From an uncultured Prevotellaceae bacterium (lineage in GTDB: Bacteria; Bacteroidota; Bacteroidia; Bacteroidales; Bacteroidaceae), in NCBI GenBank assembly GCA_946415365.1, contig CAMKSE010000003.1, forward strand, positions 62,001-126,000: a stretch of DNA of 64,000 nt, written 5' to 3'. Position numbers and translations under genes: made by a program. A model generated the notes under the pieces. The model saw only the letters and a program-made list of their open reading frames with translations, was not told the DNA's origin and made no database searches. Below, piece after piece: positions 16,321 to 25,974 of this stretch; position 1 is the stretch's first letter; each line of letters starts with the position of its first letter.

Positions 16321-17007
16321 CTATCGCTTGTCTGCTATCTTACGGAATGATTGTAACTTCTCACCATAGCAAAGGTCACCGCAGTCGCCGAAGCCTGGCA
16401 CGATGTATTTCTGCTCATTCATGCCCTGATCAATGGCGGCGCACCAAATATGGCTATTCTCGGGCAATGCTTCTTTTACCACCTCCAATCCTTCTGGAGC
16501 GGCGATGACGCAGCAGAGGTGGATCTTCTTGGGCTTGCCTGTGGCGAGCAGTGAGTCGATGGCTGCCGCCAGTGATCCGCCTGTAGCCAGCATAGGATCC
16601 ACAATCAGCAGCGTCTTGTTCCTTACGCTTTGAGTAGCAATATACTCTGTATGGATACCTACTTCAGTATGTTCGCGGTTGATGTACATACGGAAAGCGG
16701 AAACGAAACCATTGTCGGCTTTGTCGAACACGTTGAGAAATCCCTCGTGGAAGGGCAATCCTGCCCGCAGTACGGTGGCGATGACCATATCGTCCTTCGG
16801 AAAGGGAATATCTATCGTACCTAATGGGGTTGTCACGGTTTTGGGCTTATACTCCAAAGTCTTCGACAACTCATAAGCCATCATCTCGCCAATGCGCTTG
16901 ATGTTATGCCGGAACAGGAGCCGGTTCTTCTGGTAATTCTTGTCGCGCAACTCAGACATATAGAGGTTTATCACTGAGTTGGTGAGACTGAAATCAGTTA
17001 CTTCCAT
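16321..17007 (-). CDS. upp: Uracil phosphoribosyltransferase, 228 aa
   Basis: The PRPP-binding loop 'DPMLATGGSLAAAID' and the uracil-binding C-terminal region ('YIVPGFGDCGDLCYG') identify UPRT, which makes UMP from uracil and PRPP in the cytoplasm. The ATG at 17007 was chosen because it gives the normal family length and lies 25 bases after a TATTTTTG -7 box (minus strand, 17033-17040). A longer open frame running back to 17217 would enter the susD coding region and contains no conserved sequence. The gene leads an operon with the two partner-switching genes. Confidence 0.9.
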   Translation of the reverse strand: MEVTDFSLTNSVINLYMSELRDKNYQKNRLLFRHNIKRIGEMMAYELSKTLEYKPKTVTTPLGTIDIPFPKDDMVIATVLRAGLPFHEGFLNVFDKADNGFVSAFRMYINREHTEVGIHTEYIATQSVRNKTLLIVDPMLATGGSLAAAIDSLLATGKPKKIHLCCVIAAPEGLEVVKEALPENSHIWCAAIDQGMNEQKYIVPGFGDCGDLCYGEKLQSFRKIADKR

Positions 17008-17032
17008 TTCCGTTGTGGTTCTAAGTTCGGTG

Positions 17033-17040
17033 CAAAAATA
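17033..17040 (-). promoter_or_regulatory. -7 box of upp operon
   Basis: TATTTTTG on the minus strand; decides the upp start at 17007. Confidence 0.6.
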
Positions 17041-17100
17041 CGCAAAATATCTGAAACGATGAATTTTTTTTTGAAATTTTTCAGAAATAAGTCTTATTGG

Positions 17101-17130
17101 CAATAAAAAGCCCCGCCGGCTGGCGGGGCT
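17101..17130 (-). terminator. Terminator after susD
   Basis: AGCCCCGCC-GGCT-GGCGGGGCT stem followed on the minus strand by TTTTTATTG, eight bases past the susD stop. Confidence 0.85.
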
Positions 17131-17137
17131 CATCGGG

Positions 17138-18880
17138 TTATTTGAACTTGTATGGCAGGTCGCCCTTAGCCCAGTTGGTGCCACTGCCCCATCCGGGGTT
17201 CTGCTCGAGGACACCATCAGAAAGAGTCACCTGGTCTTCGGGAATCTTGAAGAATCCACCACCAGTCTCGTTGTAACGTTGCATGAAATCGTTGGTGAAG
17301 GCATATTCACCCTCAATACCCTGATTGAGGATATGGTTGCCCACCTGATTCTTCACCTTCTCACTGACATCACCCCAGCGGCGCAGGTCGTTCCAGCGCA
17401 GGGCCTCGAAGCAGAGTTCATAACGGCGCTCTTTCTTCAGGTTGGTGAGGCTGTAGGGGATAGCAGGCAGCTTGGCGCGCTCACGGACAGCGTTCATGCC
17501 GTCGAGACCGTTGTAGACGGCTTTACCGTCGGAGAGCTCAGCGTGCATCAGCAGCACATCAGCGAAACGGAGCCATACGAGCGACTGTGTCAGACCAGTC
17601 TGACGGTTGTTCTCACTGCCGTAGAAGTAACCGTAGGAGAGCATGCGCTGACCTGTCTCGGGGTCGTAGGCCTCACAGCCGATATACTTCTTTGCAAGGA
17701 GATTGGTGTTCTCCACTTCCTTGGCCTTGTCGCCAGGATAGTTGGGAATCTCAACGGCACGGTCACAGATGGAACCTACACGACGGTAGTCGCCAGCATA
17801 GTCGGGATCCTCAGCCCAGTCGGTCCAGAGCTTCTCACAGACAGGACCATTGGAGTAGCCCTGTACGGAGAACGGGAAGCAGTCGGCTGTGGTCTTACGC
17901 AGGCCATAGAACTCCACGATACGGTTGTGGCGGAGTTGCGCGTCTGCGCTCCATCCTGGCTTATTCGACATCTTCACGGCGAACATGTTCTCCTTGTTCT
18001 CATCGGTCTCCCAGTTCAGGCCGTTGTCAATGTCATACTGGTAGTCCTTGCCGGTGTAGGGATTGGTGTAAGGCCAGAGGTTGCGCTGGTCGGACACGAG
18101 GCCGAAGCCACTGTTCTGGATGCAATCCTCCAGCCAGCTGATAACTTGGCTCTTGGAGATGCTGCCACCTTCGGCGAGGGGAAGCTCAGACTTGCCGTAG
18201 AAGCCGGTATAGAACAGCCATACACGAGCCATCATACCCTCGGCAGCCCACTTAGAGGCACGCCCTATACCGAAGTCGGGATACTTCTGCGACGGACCGA
18301 GCTCGATGGCGTTCTTAAGGTCGGAGGCAATCTGTGCATACACTTCATCGGCAGAGGATCTCGGAAGGTTCTGCGGAATGGTGCTCAGCACGAGGGGTAC
18401 GCCGTTGAACACTTGGACGAGGTTGAAGTAATACCATGCACGGAGGAAATAGACCTCACAGAGCAACTGTTTCTTGGTCTGCTCGGAGTTCCATCCCGTT
18501 ACGTTGTCGATGGTCTCAAGAGCGTTGTTGGCACGGTTGATACCGGCATAGCGCTGTTGCCAAAGGGGTTTCATCCAGTCGACGTAAGCGTTCATAAGAC
18601 GGTCTACACCCTGGGCACCGATGTTACTCTGGCTACCACCGCCCAGACGGTCGTCGGAGGCGATGTCGAAAATGAAGAAGGGGTCTTCCTCAGGATCGGC
18701 CAGGTTGCGGTTCATCACCGAATAAATGCCGTTAACCATCTGGAAGGCGTCGGTCTCGTTGACGGGGAAGTTCGAGGTGTCCTTCATCGTGAGGTTATCG
18801 GTGTCGAGGAAGTCGTCGCAAGACCACAAACCGCAGACTACGCAGATTGCGCAGATTATATATTTGATATTCTGTTTCAT
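17138..18880 (-). CDS. SusD/RagB-family outer-membrane lipoprotein, 580 aa
   Basis: The N-terminal signal ends at a lipobox with the Cys near residue 21 ('CGLWSCDDFLD'), and the mature part has the typical helical SusD fold with 'NGIYSVMNRN', 'AEAYFLRAWYYFNLV'-type TPR segment (here 'EVYFLRAWYYFNLVQVF') and the C-terminal 'RRYELCFEALRWNDLRRWG'. Such proteins sit on top of the SusC channel at the cell surface and capture the ligand. The gene is 34 bases after susC and is followed by a terminator, so no enzyme belongs to this operon. The ligand (glycan, peptide or other) cannot be told from sequence. Confidence 0.93.
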   Translation of the reverse strand: MKQNIKYIICAICVVCGLWSCDDFLDTDNLTMKDTSNFPVNETDAFQMVNGIYSVMNRNLADPEEDPFFIFDIASDDRLGGGSQSNIGAQGVDRLMNAYVDWMKPLWQQRYAGINRANNALETIDNVTGWNSEQTKKQLLCEVYFLRAWYYFNLVQVFNGVPLVLSTIPQNLPRSSADEVYAQIASDLKNAIELGPSQKYPDFGIGRASKWAAEGMMARVWLFYTGFYGKSELPLAEGGSISKSQVISWLEDCIQNSGFGLVSDQRNLWPYTNPYTGKDYQYDIDNGLNWETDENKENMFAVKMSNKPGWSADAQLRHNRIVEFYGLRKTTADCFPFSVQGYSNGPVCEKLWTDWAEDPDYAGDYRRVGSICDRAVEIPNYPGDKAKEVENTNLLAKKYIGCEAYDPETGQRMLSYGYFYGSENNRQTGLTQSLVWLRFADVLLMHAELSDGKAVYNGLDGMNAVRERAKLPAIPYSLTNLKKERRYELCFEALRWNDLRRWGDVSEKVKNQVGNHILNQGIEGEYAFTNDFMQRYNETGGGFFKIPEDQVTLSDGVLEQNPGWGSGTNWAKGDLPYKFK

Positions 18881-18914
18881 AATCTTTTATTATCTATAAT
18901 CAATATTCAATGAA

Positions 18915-21900
18915 TTAGAAGGCGACATTCAGTCCTACCTGCCATGAACGGGATGAGGGATAGTAGCCGCAGTCGATACCGGAAGCCCAGCTTGCGCCGT
19001 TGCCGTAACCCACCTCAGGATCCATACCAGAGTAACCGGTGAAGGTGAAGTAGTTGCTCAGGGAAACGTAGAGACGGCACTTGTGTACCGGCAGGAACTG
19101 AGCGATGCGCTTGAAGTCGTAGCCCAGAGAGATGCGAGAGATCTTGAAGAAGTCGGCATCCTCAATCCATACACGTGAGATCTCGGACATGTTGGCTGTC
19201 TTACCGTCGGAGAAGCGTGGATACTCGTTGGTGCTGCCCTCTCCAGTCCAGTACTTGGTGTATACATCGGTGCAGTAGTTGTCGTCGGGATGGTCGGAGA
19301 ACTGACGATAGCTCTTGGCAACCTGCTGTCCGAAGGAACCATAGCCGTTGAGGGCGAAGTCGAAGCCCTTGTACGACATAGTGATGTTCAGACCCACAGT
19401 AACATCGGGGTTCGGGTCGCCGATCATCGTCTTGTCGTCATCACCCTTGTCGATTTTACCGTTACCGTTGACATCGACGAACTTTACGTCACCAGGTTGC
19501 AGAGACTCACCCTGCAGGGAGTTGGCCTTGTCGCCGCCACAGTTGCGGTTCAGGTAGTCTTGGAGATCCTGCTCATTCTGGATGATACCTTCCATCTCGT
19601 AGCCCCAGAAGTAACCGATGGGATAGCCCACTTGTATGCGGTAGAGCTCGGCGGTGTTCTGTGCGATGGCGTTGGATCCACCGTGGATGATACCCTCAGA
19701 GTTGGCCAGACGGGTGACCTCGTTCTTGTTGTGCGAGAAGTTGAATGTGACACCATAGCGGAAGTCACTGCCAATCTTGTCGTTCCAAGAGAGCTGTACC
19801 TCGATACCCTTGTTCTCGATGTCACCACCGTTAATATAAGGAGCACCTGTACCGTAGGAGAGCAACATCGGGGCGCGTACGAGCCAGTCCTTAGTGGTCT
19901 TCTTGTACCAGTCGAATGCCACTCCCAGGCGGTTGTTCAGGAAACGGGCGTCGAAGCCGAAGTCGAGCTGCTCGGAAGTCTCCCACTTTACATCTTCGTT
20001 AGGAAGGATATTGGGGTAGGCTCCAATGCCAGGATTATCCTTATTGTCGAAATAGTAAGGATCGTCGAAGGCGATGGTGGCGAGATACTGGAAATTGGAA
20101 ATATTACAGTTACCGTTCTGTCCCCAGCTGGCACGGATCTTGAAGAAGTCGAGCCAGGTTTTGGTGCTTTCAAAGAACTTTTCGTTGCTCATTACCCAAC
20201 CGGCAGACACAGAAGGGAAATAACCCCAGCGATGGCCACGGGCGAAGTTAGAGGAACCGTCGGCGCGGAGCACAAGCGAGAGCAGGTAGGTCTCGGCATA
20301 GTTGTAGTTGATACGTCCGAAGAACGATGAGAGGGAACCCTGATCTTGAGGGCTGCCGCTGATGCTCGTATAAGCGGGGTCAACTACATTGGCGTTGACG
20401 ATATAGGCATGATCGAACGATCCGGGGAATAGTGAGTTGGAGTTGGTGATACTCAGACTGTTACCGTATCCCCACTTCTCTATTGACTGACCCAGCAGGA
20501 TGTCTATATTGTGATTTCCAAAGGTCTTGACGTAGTTGAGAGTGTTCTCCAACGACCAGCGGATGTTGTATGACTGTCGTTGTGTGACGTCGTCGGCGGG
20601 GTTGGACTTCTTGGTGCTCAACTCATAAACGGGTACGTAGCGACGTCCTTCGGTGTGATGGTAGAGCCATCCTGCGCTGGCACGGTATGTGAGATCTTTG
20701 ATGGGTTGGAACTCGAGGAAGAAGTTTGACTGCAGGCGGTAACCCTTGGTGTAGCTGTTTCCCTCGTCATAGAGCATGGCTGCCAACGGGTTCGACATTT
20801 CTGCGCTGAAGTCCCACTGGTCTGCCACGATGTCCTTGTACTCGTAGTATCCTCCGTCCTCGCTGTAAGCAGGCAGCAACGGACTCATGGCGAGCAGGTT
20901 GCGGATGCTGTTGCTGTAAATACCGCCGATGGATATACCCTTCTTGTCGGTAGCACTGAAGGTGACGTTCTCACCGAACTTCAGGATGTCGCGATCCTTG
21001 CCCTTGATAAGGGTGTAGTCGGAGTTCATGCGGACTGTTGTACGCTCGTACTTCGGGGTTGCGGGAACACCTATGGTACCTGTCTGGTGGTATTTGCTGA
21101 CACCAAGAGAGAAACGAGACACGTCGCTTCCGCCAGTGATGTTCAGTGAGGCATTGTTCACGGGAGCGTCATGGTAGGTGGTCTCCTCCAGCCAGTTGGT
21201 ACCGTTCCATGTGCCGTTCATGATCTGTGCATACTGCTTCGGAATGAGTTTCTGCCAGTCGTATGTAGCTACGCCCTGAATCTGGTAAGCCTTATCATTG
21301 ATCTCCATATACTGCTTGGCGTTCAGCGGAGTGACATCGTTGGTGTTGGGGTTCTGCCAACCGAGATAGCCGTCGAAGGTTACCTGGATATGGCCTACTT
21401 TACCCTTCTTGGTGGTAACGAGGATGACACCGTTAGAAGCACGGGCTCCGTAGATGGCGCTCGATGCAGCATCCTTCAACACGTCAATGCTCTCGATATC
21501 GTCTGGGGAGATGTCGGTGAGTGAGCCACCAGGTACTCCGTCGATGACGTAGAGGGGAGAATTGGAACCTGCGGTACCCATACCGCGGATGGTAACTTTG
21601 TAACTTTCACCCGGCTGTCCTGAGTTCATGACGATGTTCATACCGGCAGCATGGCTCTGCAGGGCACCGAAAGCGTCGACAGCATTCACGGCAGCGATGT
21701 CTTCTGATGTAACGTGGATCGTGGAACCGGTAATGAGTTTTTTGCGCTGGGTACCGTAACCTACCACCACCACATCATCGAGCAGGTTGCTGTCCTCACT
21801 GAGGCTGATGGACATGTTGCCTGAGGCTGTGGGTTTAACGGTCTGGGTCTTGAAGCCGATGTATGAGATGTCCAACTGTGCGTCGGGAGCTGTCTCGAGT

Positions 21901-22337
21901 ACGAAATTTCCGTTATAATCGGTAACGGTTCCGTTTTTCGTGCCTTTTTCCATGACGGTGGCACCAATAACAGGATCACCGTTGGTGTCTTTTACCGTAC
22001 CAGTCACACGGCGCTTCTTTCCCTGGGTGGGTGTGCCGTTGGTGGCGCTCTTGCGCTTGATGATGACGCTCTTGCCTTGGATCTCGTAGGTCACATCCTG
22101 ACCTTGCAGGATTTGGTCGATGGCGTCCTTGGCATTTTCGGCATTGACACTGATTTTCTTGGCTGTGTCTACGTCACTTGCTTCGAAAACAAATGAATAC
22201 CCGCTTTTCTGTTTCAGTTCCGTCATGGCTTTCTTCACCGTCACGTTGTCGAGTTTGAGTTGCAGACTCTGAGCCCAACAACTTATTCCGACAGTGAGCA
22301 TCATGCACAGAACAAGCATTTTTCTTTTGCAGTTCAT
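18915..22337 (-). CDS. SusC/RagA TonB-dependent transporter with STN signalling domain, 1140 aa
   Basis: After a signal peptide (residues 1-22) comes an STN domain ('LKLDNVTVKKAMTELKQ', about 25-80), then a carboxypeptidase-regulatory-like beta domain ('VTGTVKDTNGDPVIGATV', about 108-185), the plug with the SusC motif 'YGTQRKK' and 'DVLKDAASSAIYGARASNG', and the C-terminal beta barrel. It imports large substrates through the outer membrane with TonB energy. The STN domain can pass the ligand signal to the FecR protein encoded just upstream, so the set is likely self-inducing. Length is normal for the family. Confidence 0.93.
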   Translation of the reverse strand: MNCKRKMLVLCMMLTVGISCWAQSLQLKLDNVTVKKAMTELKQKSGYSFVFEASDVDTAKKISVNAENAKDAIDQILQGQDVTYEIQGKSVIIKRKSATNGTPTQGKKRRVTGTVKDTNGDPVIGATVMEKGTKNGTVTDYNGNFVLETAPDAQLDISYIGFKTQTVKPTASGNMSISLSEDSNLLDDVVVVGYGTQRKKLITGSTIHVTSEDIAAVNAVDAFGALQSHAAGMNIVMNSGQPGESYKVTIRGMGTAGSNSPLYVIDGVPGGSLTDISPDDIESIDVLKDAASSAIYGARASNGVILVTTKKGKVGHIQVTFDGYLGWQNPNTNDVTPLNAKQYMEINDKAYQIQGVATYDWQKLIPKQYAQIMNGTWNGTNWLEETTYHDAPVNNASLNITGGSDVSRFSLGVSKYHQTGTIGVPATPKYERTTVRMNSDYTLIKGKDRDILKFGENVTFSATDKKGISIGGIYSNSIRNLLAMSPLLPAYSEDGGYYEYKDIVADQWDFSAEMSNPLAAMLYDEGNSYTKGYRLQSNFFLEFQPIKDLTYRASAGWLYHHTEGRRYVPVYELSTKKSNPADDVTQRQSYNIRWSLENTLNYVKTFGNHNIDILLGQSIEKWGYGNSLSITNSNSLFPGSFDHAYIVNANVVDPAYTSISGSPQDQGSLSSFFGRINYNYAETYLLSLVLRADGSSNFARGHRWGYFPSVSAGWVMSNEKFFESTKTWLDFFKIRASWGQNGNCNISNFQYLATIAFDDPYYFDNKDNPGIGAYPNILPNEDVKWETSEQLDFGFDARFLNNRLGVAFDWYKKTTKDWLVRAPMLLSYGTGAPYINGGDIENKGIEVQLSWNDKIGSDFRYGVTFNFSHNKNEVTRLANSEGIIHGGSNAIAQNTAELYRIQVGYPIGYFWGYEMEGIIQNEQDLQDYLNRNCGGDKANSLQGESLQPGDVKFVDVNGNGKIDKGDDDKTMIGDPNPDVTVGLNITMSYKGFDFALNGYGSFGQQVAKSYRQFSDHPDDNYCTDVYTKYWTGEGSTNEYPRFSDGKTANMSEISRVWIEDADFFKISRISLGYDFKRIAQFLPVHKCRLYVSLSNYFTFTGYSGMDPEVGYGNGASWASGIDCGYYPSSRSWQVGLNVAF

Positions 22338-22389
22338 AAAGAAAGAAATTTTTTTGGTTTTTAATTGATTAATAATAGTTGATTTGTTT

Positions 22390-22411
22390 CCCGGATAATG
22401 ACTAATCCGGG
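22390..22411 (-). promoter_or_regulatory. Hairpin between fecR and susC genes
   Basis: CCCGGAT and ATCCGGG pair with an 8-base loop in the 143-base gap. No T run follows on the minus strand, so it may be an attenuator or an mRNA processing site that allows separate levels of regulator and transporter, not a full terminator. Confidence 0.4.
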
Positions 22412-22480
22412 GATGCTAAGTTTTGTTTTTTTGGTCTTTTCTCATTGGCAATTGGTTTTAAGTTATACATTATTGATTAT

Positions 22481-23374
22481 TTATGGATGATAAAGCGTCA
22501 CGTTCTTTCCTTCCTGCCGGTATCGGATTTTCTCTGTGGATGCCAATGCGTCGAGCACCTCGCTGAGTGTTTGTTCCTGACGTAGGAAGTCACCATAGAA
22601 ACGAAGGGTTAACAGGTTTTTATCTGAGATGGTAATCCGGACGTTGTAACTGCGCTCAAGGGTATTGACAATTTCCTGTAGCGGCTGGCCGTCGAAGATC
22701 AGTCGGCCGTTAGTCCACTGACGGGAGTTGGCTACCTCGTAGTTCTCCACACGAATCTGTCCTGTGCGCTTGTCGACGGTGGCACGCTGTCCGGGCTTCA
22801 GTAACTGGTCATCGGCAGGATGCTTGGGACTGTTCATGGCGACACTTCCTTCCGACAACGAAACGGTTGCCTCTGGGTCAGAGGGATAGTCGCGGAAATT
22901 GAACTTCGTACCCAACACTTTCACCCAGACATTGTCTGACTGGACACTGAAAGGCTGCTCCTCGTCATGGGCTACCTCAAAATATCCCTCTCCAACGATT
23001 CTTACAGACCTGACTGTATATCCGAATCCTTGAGAGTAGGAGATGACAGATCCTGCATTTAGCCACACCTTGGAGCCGTCGGGCAGTGTCATCTGAGTAC
23101 GCGAACCCTGAGGCGCTTCAATCACGATGTCGCCAAAAGCGGATTCCACATTGCTCTGTCCGCTTTTGAAAGAGAAATAGCCTATGGCCACGACGGCAGC
23201 TACGGCAGCGGCATATTTCAGCCATCCGAATCTCTTAGTCTCTTTGCTCTCCTGGCTTCTGACACGCTTCTTGAAGGCAGAAAAAGCAGCCTCCTTGTCA
23301 TATTTGGCAAGGGTTTCGTCGCTGACGGATGAGAACCAAATCTCGTGTTCGAAGGGTGTCTTGTTGTCTGACAT
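22481..23374 (-). CDS. FecR-family anti-sigma factor, 297 aa
   Basis: A cytoplasmic N-terminal part (residues 1-50, binds the sigma factor) is followed by one membrane helix ('YAAAVAAVVAIGYFSF'), the FecR domain ('EAPQGSRTQMTLPDGSKVW', 'EGYFEVAHDEEQPF') and a C-terminal DUF4974-type domain ('LIFDGQPLQEIVNTLERSY'). The start at 23374 (MSDNKTPFEH) was chosen because the longer frame from 23467 would overlap the sigma gene and lacks conserved sequence. It holds the sigma factor at the inner membrane until SusC signals through its STN domain. Confidence 0.9.
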   Translation of the reverse strand: MSDNKTPFEHEIWFSSVSDETLAKYDKEAAFSAFKKRVRSQESKETKRFGWLKYAAAVAAVVAIGYFSFKSGQSNVESAFGDIVIEAPQGSRTQMTLPDGSKVWLNAGSVISYSQGFGYTVRSVRIVGEGYFEVAHDEEQPFSVQSDNVWVKVLGTKFNFRDYPSDPEATVSLSEGSVAMNSPKHPADDQLLKPGQRATVDKRTGQIRVENYEVANSRQWTNGRLIFDGQPLQEIVNTLERSYNVRITISDKNLLTLRFYGDFLRQEQTLSEVLDALASTEKIRYRQEGKNVTLYHP

Positions 23375-23441
23375 ATGGAACTTTCTGTTATATGACAGAC
23401 GACAAAAACAGTCGTGTGGGTAGTCGAAATCAGAAAAATAT

Positions 23442-24005
23442 TCAAAGATATTTCCCAAGATCCTCATGTAGAAGAGTGAGGGCGTGCTTGATGTGATATT
23501 TCACGGTGTTTACAGAGATCTGCAGTTCATGGGCTATCTCCTCATATTTCTTCTCATCGAAGCGGCTCATGCTGAATACCCTGCGACAGTCTTCAGGCAG
23601 ACGGTTGATGGATTTCATGACTTCTCCTTCCAATTCCTGTTCCAGCAGGCGTCCTAAAGGGTATTCATCCTGCCGGAAAAGACTGAACTCCGGGAAATCC
23701 TGAAGACCAACGGCCGATACCGGTACCTCACGCTTATTTTGTTGCGACTTCAGGATGTCCATACATCGGTGGCGCACACTGGTCATCAGGTAACTGCGTA
23801 GGCTTGTAGTGATTGACAGTGTCTCTCGTACCTCCCAAAGATGGAAAATCACGTCGCCAACGATGGTTTCTGCCAGGAAGTCATCTTTCACGTATTGTGC
23901 TGCAACATAGCACAATACCTGATAATGGCGGTCATACAGATATTTGTATGCCCGTTCCTGACCCTCTTTCAGTTGTTTGACGATGAGTGACTCCGTCTGA
24001 TCCAT
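23442..24005 (-). CDS. ECF RNA polymerase sigma-70 factor, 187 aa
   Basis: Region 2 ('YKYLYDRHYQVLCYVAAQYV', then 'IVGDVIFHLWEVRE') and region 4 ('LPEDCRRVFSMSRFDEKKY' with the HTH 'EIAHELQISVNTVKYHIKHA') are present. It belongs to the FecI-like Bacteroidetes sigma factors that drive susCD-type genes and forms a unit with the FecR gene that follows. The minus-strand -7 box TATCTTTG (24014-24021) lies only eight bases before the ATG, so the leader would be at most a few bases. Confidence 0.92.
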   Translation of the reverse strand: MDQTESLIVKQLKEGQERAYKYLYDRHYQVLCYVAAQYVKDDFLAETIVGDVIFHLWEVRETLSITTSLRSYLMTSVRHRCMDILKSQQNKREVPVSAVGLQDFPEFSLFRQDEYPLGRLLEQELEGEVMKSINRLPEDCRRVFSMSRFDEKKYEEIAHELQISVNTVKYHIKHALTLLHEDLGKYL

Positions 24006-24013
24006 TTCAGGTG

Positions 24014-24021
24014 CAAAGATA
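24014..24021 (-). promoter_or_regulatory. -7 box next to the ECF sigma gene start
   Basis: TATCTTTG on the minus strand, eight bases from the ATG at 24005. Confidence 0.55.
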
Positions 24022-24115
24022 TAAAATAATGGATAATTTATAATGTGTGTAGCATAAATTTTACCACCAATAGTATTTTTTTCTCTATTCTCTATCCACT
24101 ATTCACTTTTTTTCG

Positions 24116-24123
24116 TACCTTTG
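24116..24123 (+). promoter_or_regulatory. -7 box of the acyl-CoA ligase gene
   Basis: TACCTTTG, 23 bases before the ATG at 24147, divergent from the sigma-factor promoter. Confidence 0.6.
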
Positions 24124-24146
24124 CAGCGGAAATATAGAAAGCGACT

Positions 24147-25955
24147 ATGCAAACAAACACTCATCTGGCCCGGTTGATTCACGATCAGGCAAAGCATTAT
24201 GGAGACCGCGAGGCACTTATCTATAAGGATTTCGGCGGAAAGGAATGGAAGTCGTATTCCTGGAATCAGTTCTCGCAGACGGTTAAGGTCGTGTCGAACG
24301 CGTTGCTGAATCTTGGCGTAAAGGTGCAGGAGAATGTCGGCGTGTTCTCGCAGAACTCTATTCAGTATCTGTTTTGTGATTTCGGTGCATGGGGCATCCG
24401 TGCGGTGACTATACCGTTCTATGCCACAAGTAGTGAGCAGCAGATACAGTTCATGGTGAACGACGCGAAGGTGCGCTTCCTCTTCGTGGGAGAGCAGGAA
24501 CAGTACGACAAGGCGCAGCGGGTGTTCTCTACTTGTCAGACACTGGAGAGAATCATCATCTTCGACAGTGCTGTGCGTATTGCTGACCACGATGCCAACG
24601 CCATGTATTTCGAGGATTTTCTGAAGTTAGGCGAGAACCTGCCAAGACAGACAGAGGTGGATGCTTTACAGTCGAAGGCTTCGATGGACGACCTGGCAAA
24701 TATCCTTTATACCTCAGGAACGACGGGCGACTCGAAGGGCGTGATCCTTACCTGTGGACAGTATCATGCCGCCTTTGAAGCCAATCATAAGTGTGTGCCG
24801 GTGGGAGAGCAGGACCGTGTGCTTAACTTCCTGCCATTTACACATATCTTCGAGAAAGGATGGAAGATTCTGTGTCTGACAGAGGGTGCCACGCTGATAG
24901 TGAACACCTATCCTTTGGAAGTGCAGCAGTCGATGAGGGAGACTCATCCCACGTGTATGTCCTCCGTGCCAAGATTCTGGGAGAAAGTGTATATGGGTGT
25001 GTTGGAACAGATTGATAAGGCTAGTGCCCCTAAACGTAAACTATTCATGCATGCCCTCAGTGTGGGTAAGAAACATAACATCGACTACCTGTCGAAGGGT
25101 CGGCGTCCGCCACTGGCTCTGCATCTGGAGTATGAAATGTTGAACAAGACTGTCTTTTCGTTAGTGCGCAAGGAGCTTGGTCTTGAGAGGGCGCACTTCT
25201 TCCCCACGGCAGGAGCTACGGTGAATCCGAAGGTAGAGAAATTTGTCCATTCCATCGGTATAAACATGGTGGTAGGCTATGGTCTTACCGAGAGTCTGGC
25301 TACTGTCTCATGTAACCACTTAGGTGATCCGTTTACAGTAGGAGGCGTGGGTATACCCATTGAGGGTATAGAGATTAAGATTAGTGATGAAGGAGAAATC
25401 CTGTTGAAAGGTCCGACCATCACGAAGGGTTATTACAATCGTGAGGACCTCACGAAGGCAGCCTTTACTGAGGACGGTTTCTTTAAGACCGGTGATTCTG
25501 GCTATCTTTCCGGTGGTGAGTTGTTCTTGAAGGAGCGAATCAAGGACCTTTACAAGACTTCTAACGGCAAGTACATCGCTCCTCAGATGATTGAGTCGAA
25601 GCTGTTGGTGGATAAATATATCGATCAAATTGCGATAATCGCTGATCAGCGGAAGTTCGTGTCGGCACTGATTATTCCCGTTTATTCGCTTCTCGAGGAA
25701 TATGCCCGTGAGCATAAGATTCCTTTTGAGAGTCGTGAGCAACTCTGTGCCAATCCGCAGATCAACGAGATGATGAAGGAGCGCATAGACACTCTTCAGC
25801 AGCAACTTGCCCACTATGAGCAGATAAAGCGGTTCACATTGCTACCCCAGCATTTCTCGATGGAACGGGGAGAATTAACGAACACACTGAAGATCAAGCG
25901 TCGGGTTCTAAATGAGAACTACAAGAAGGAGATTGACGCTATGTATGAAGAGTGA
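24147..25955 (+). CDS. Long-chain fatty acid:CoA ligase (AMP-binding), 602 aa
   Basis: The adenylate-forming motif 'LYTSGTTGDSKGVIL' (near residue 190), 'VVGYGLTES' (near 375), 'FKTGDSGYL' and the catalytic Lys region near 'YKTSNGKYIAP' are all present in order. Length and the 'FLPFTHIFEKGW' segment match FadD15-like long-chain acyl-CoA synthetases. It activates fatty acids with ATP and CoA, acting in the cytoplasm or at the membrane. It is a single-gene unit; the next gene is convergent and 19 bases away. Confidence 0.9.
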   Translation: MQTNTHLARLIHDQAKHYGDREALIYKDFGGKEWKSYSWNQFSQTVKVVSNALLNLGVKVQENVGVFSQNSIQYLFCDFGAWGIRAVTIPFYATSSEQQIQFMVNDAKVRFLFVGEQEQYDKAQRVFSTCQTLERIIIFDSAVRIADHDANAMYFEDFLKLGENLPRQTEVDALQSKASMDDLANILYTSGTTGDSKGVILTCGQYHAAFEANHKCVPVGEQDRVLNFLPFTHIFEKGWKILCLTEGATLIVNTYPLEVQQSMRETHPTCMSSVPRFWEKVYMGVLEQIDKASAPKRKLFMHALSVGKKHNIDYLSKGRRPPLALHLEYEMLNKTVFSLVRKELGLERAHFFPTAGATVNPKVEKFVHSIGINMVVGYGLTESLATVSCNHLGDPFTVGGVGIPIEGIEIKISDEGEILLKGPTITKGYYNREDLTKAAFTEDGFFKTGDSGYLSGGELFLKERIKDLYKTSNGKYIAPQMIESKLLVDKYIDQIAIIADQRKFVSALIIPVYSLLEEYAREHKIPFESREQLCANPQINEMMKERIDTLQQQLAHYEQIKRFTLLPQHFSMERGELTNTLKIKRRVLNENYKKEIDAMYEE

Positions 25956-25974
25956 TTCATGTGAAGCGCACTGG

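Noticed and set aside
17008..17217. N-terminal extension of upp
   Set aside because: It lies upstream of the -7 box, enters susD and its terminator, and gives non-conserved sequence.
17279..18913. 544-codon open frame opposite susD
   Set aside because: SusD is certain on the minus strand; the antisense frame has no known motifs and reflects codon bias.
23375..23467. N-terminal extension of the FecR protein
   Set aside because: It overlaps the sigma-factor gene and lacks conserved residues; the start at 23374 gives the normal family length.
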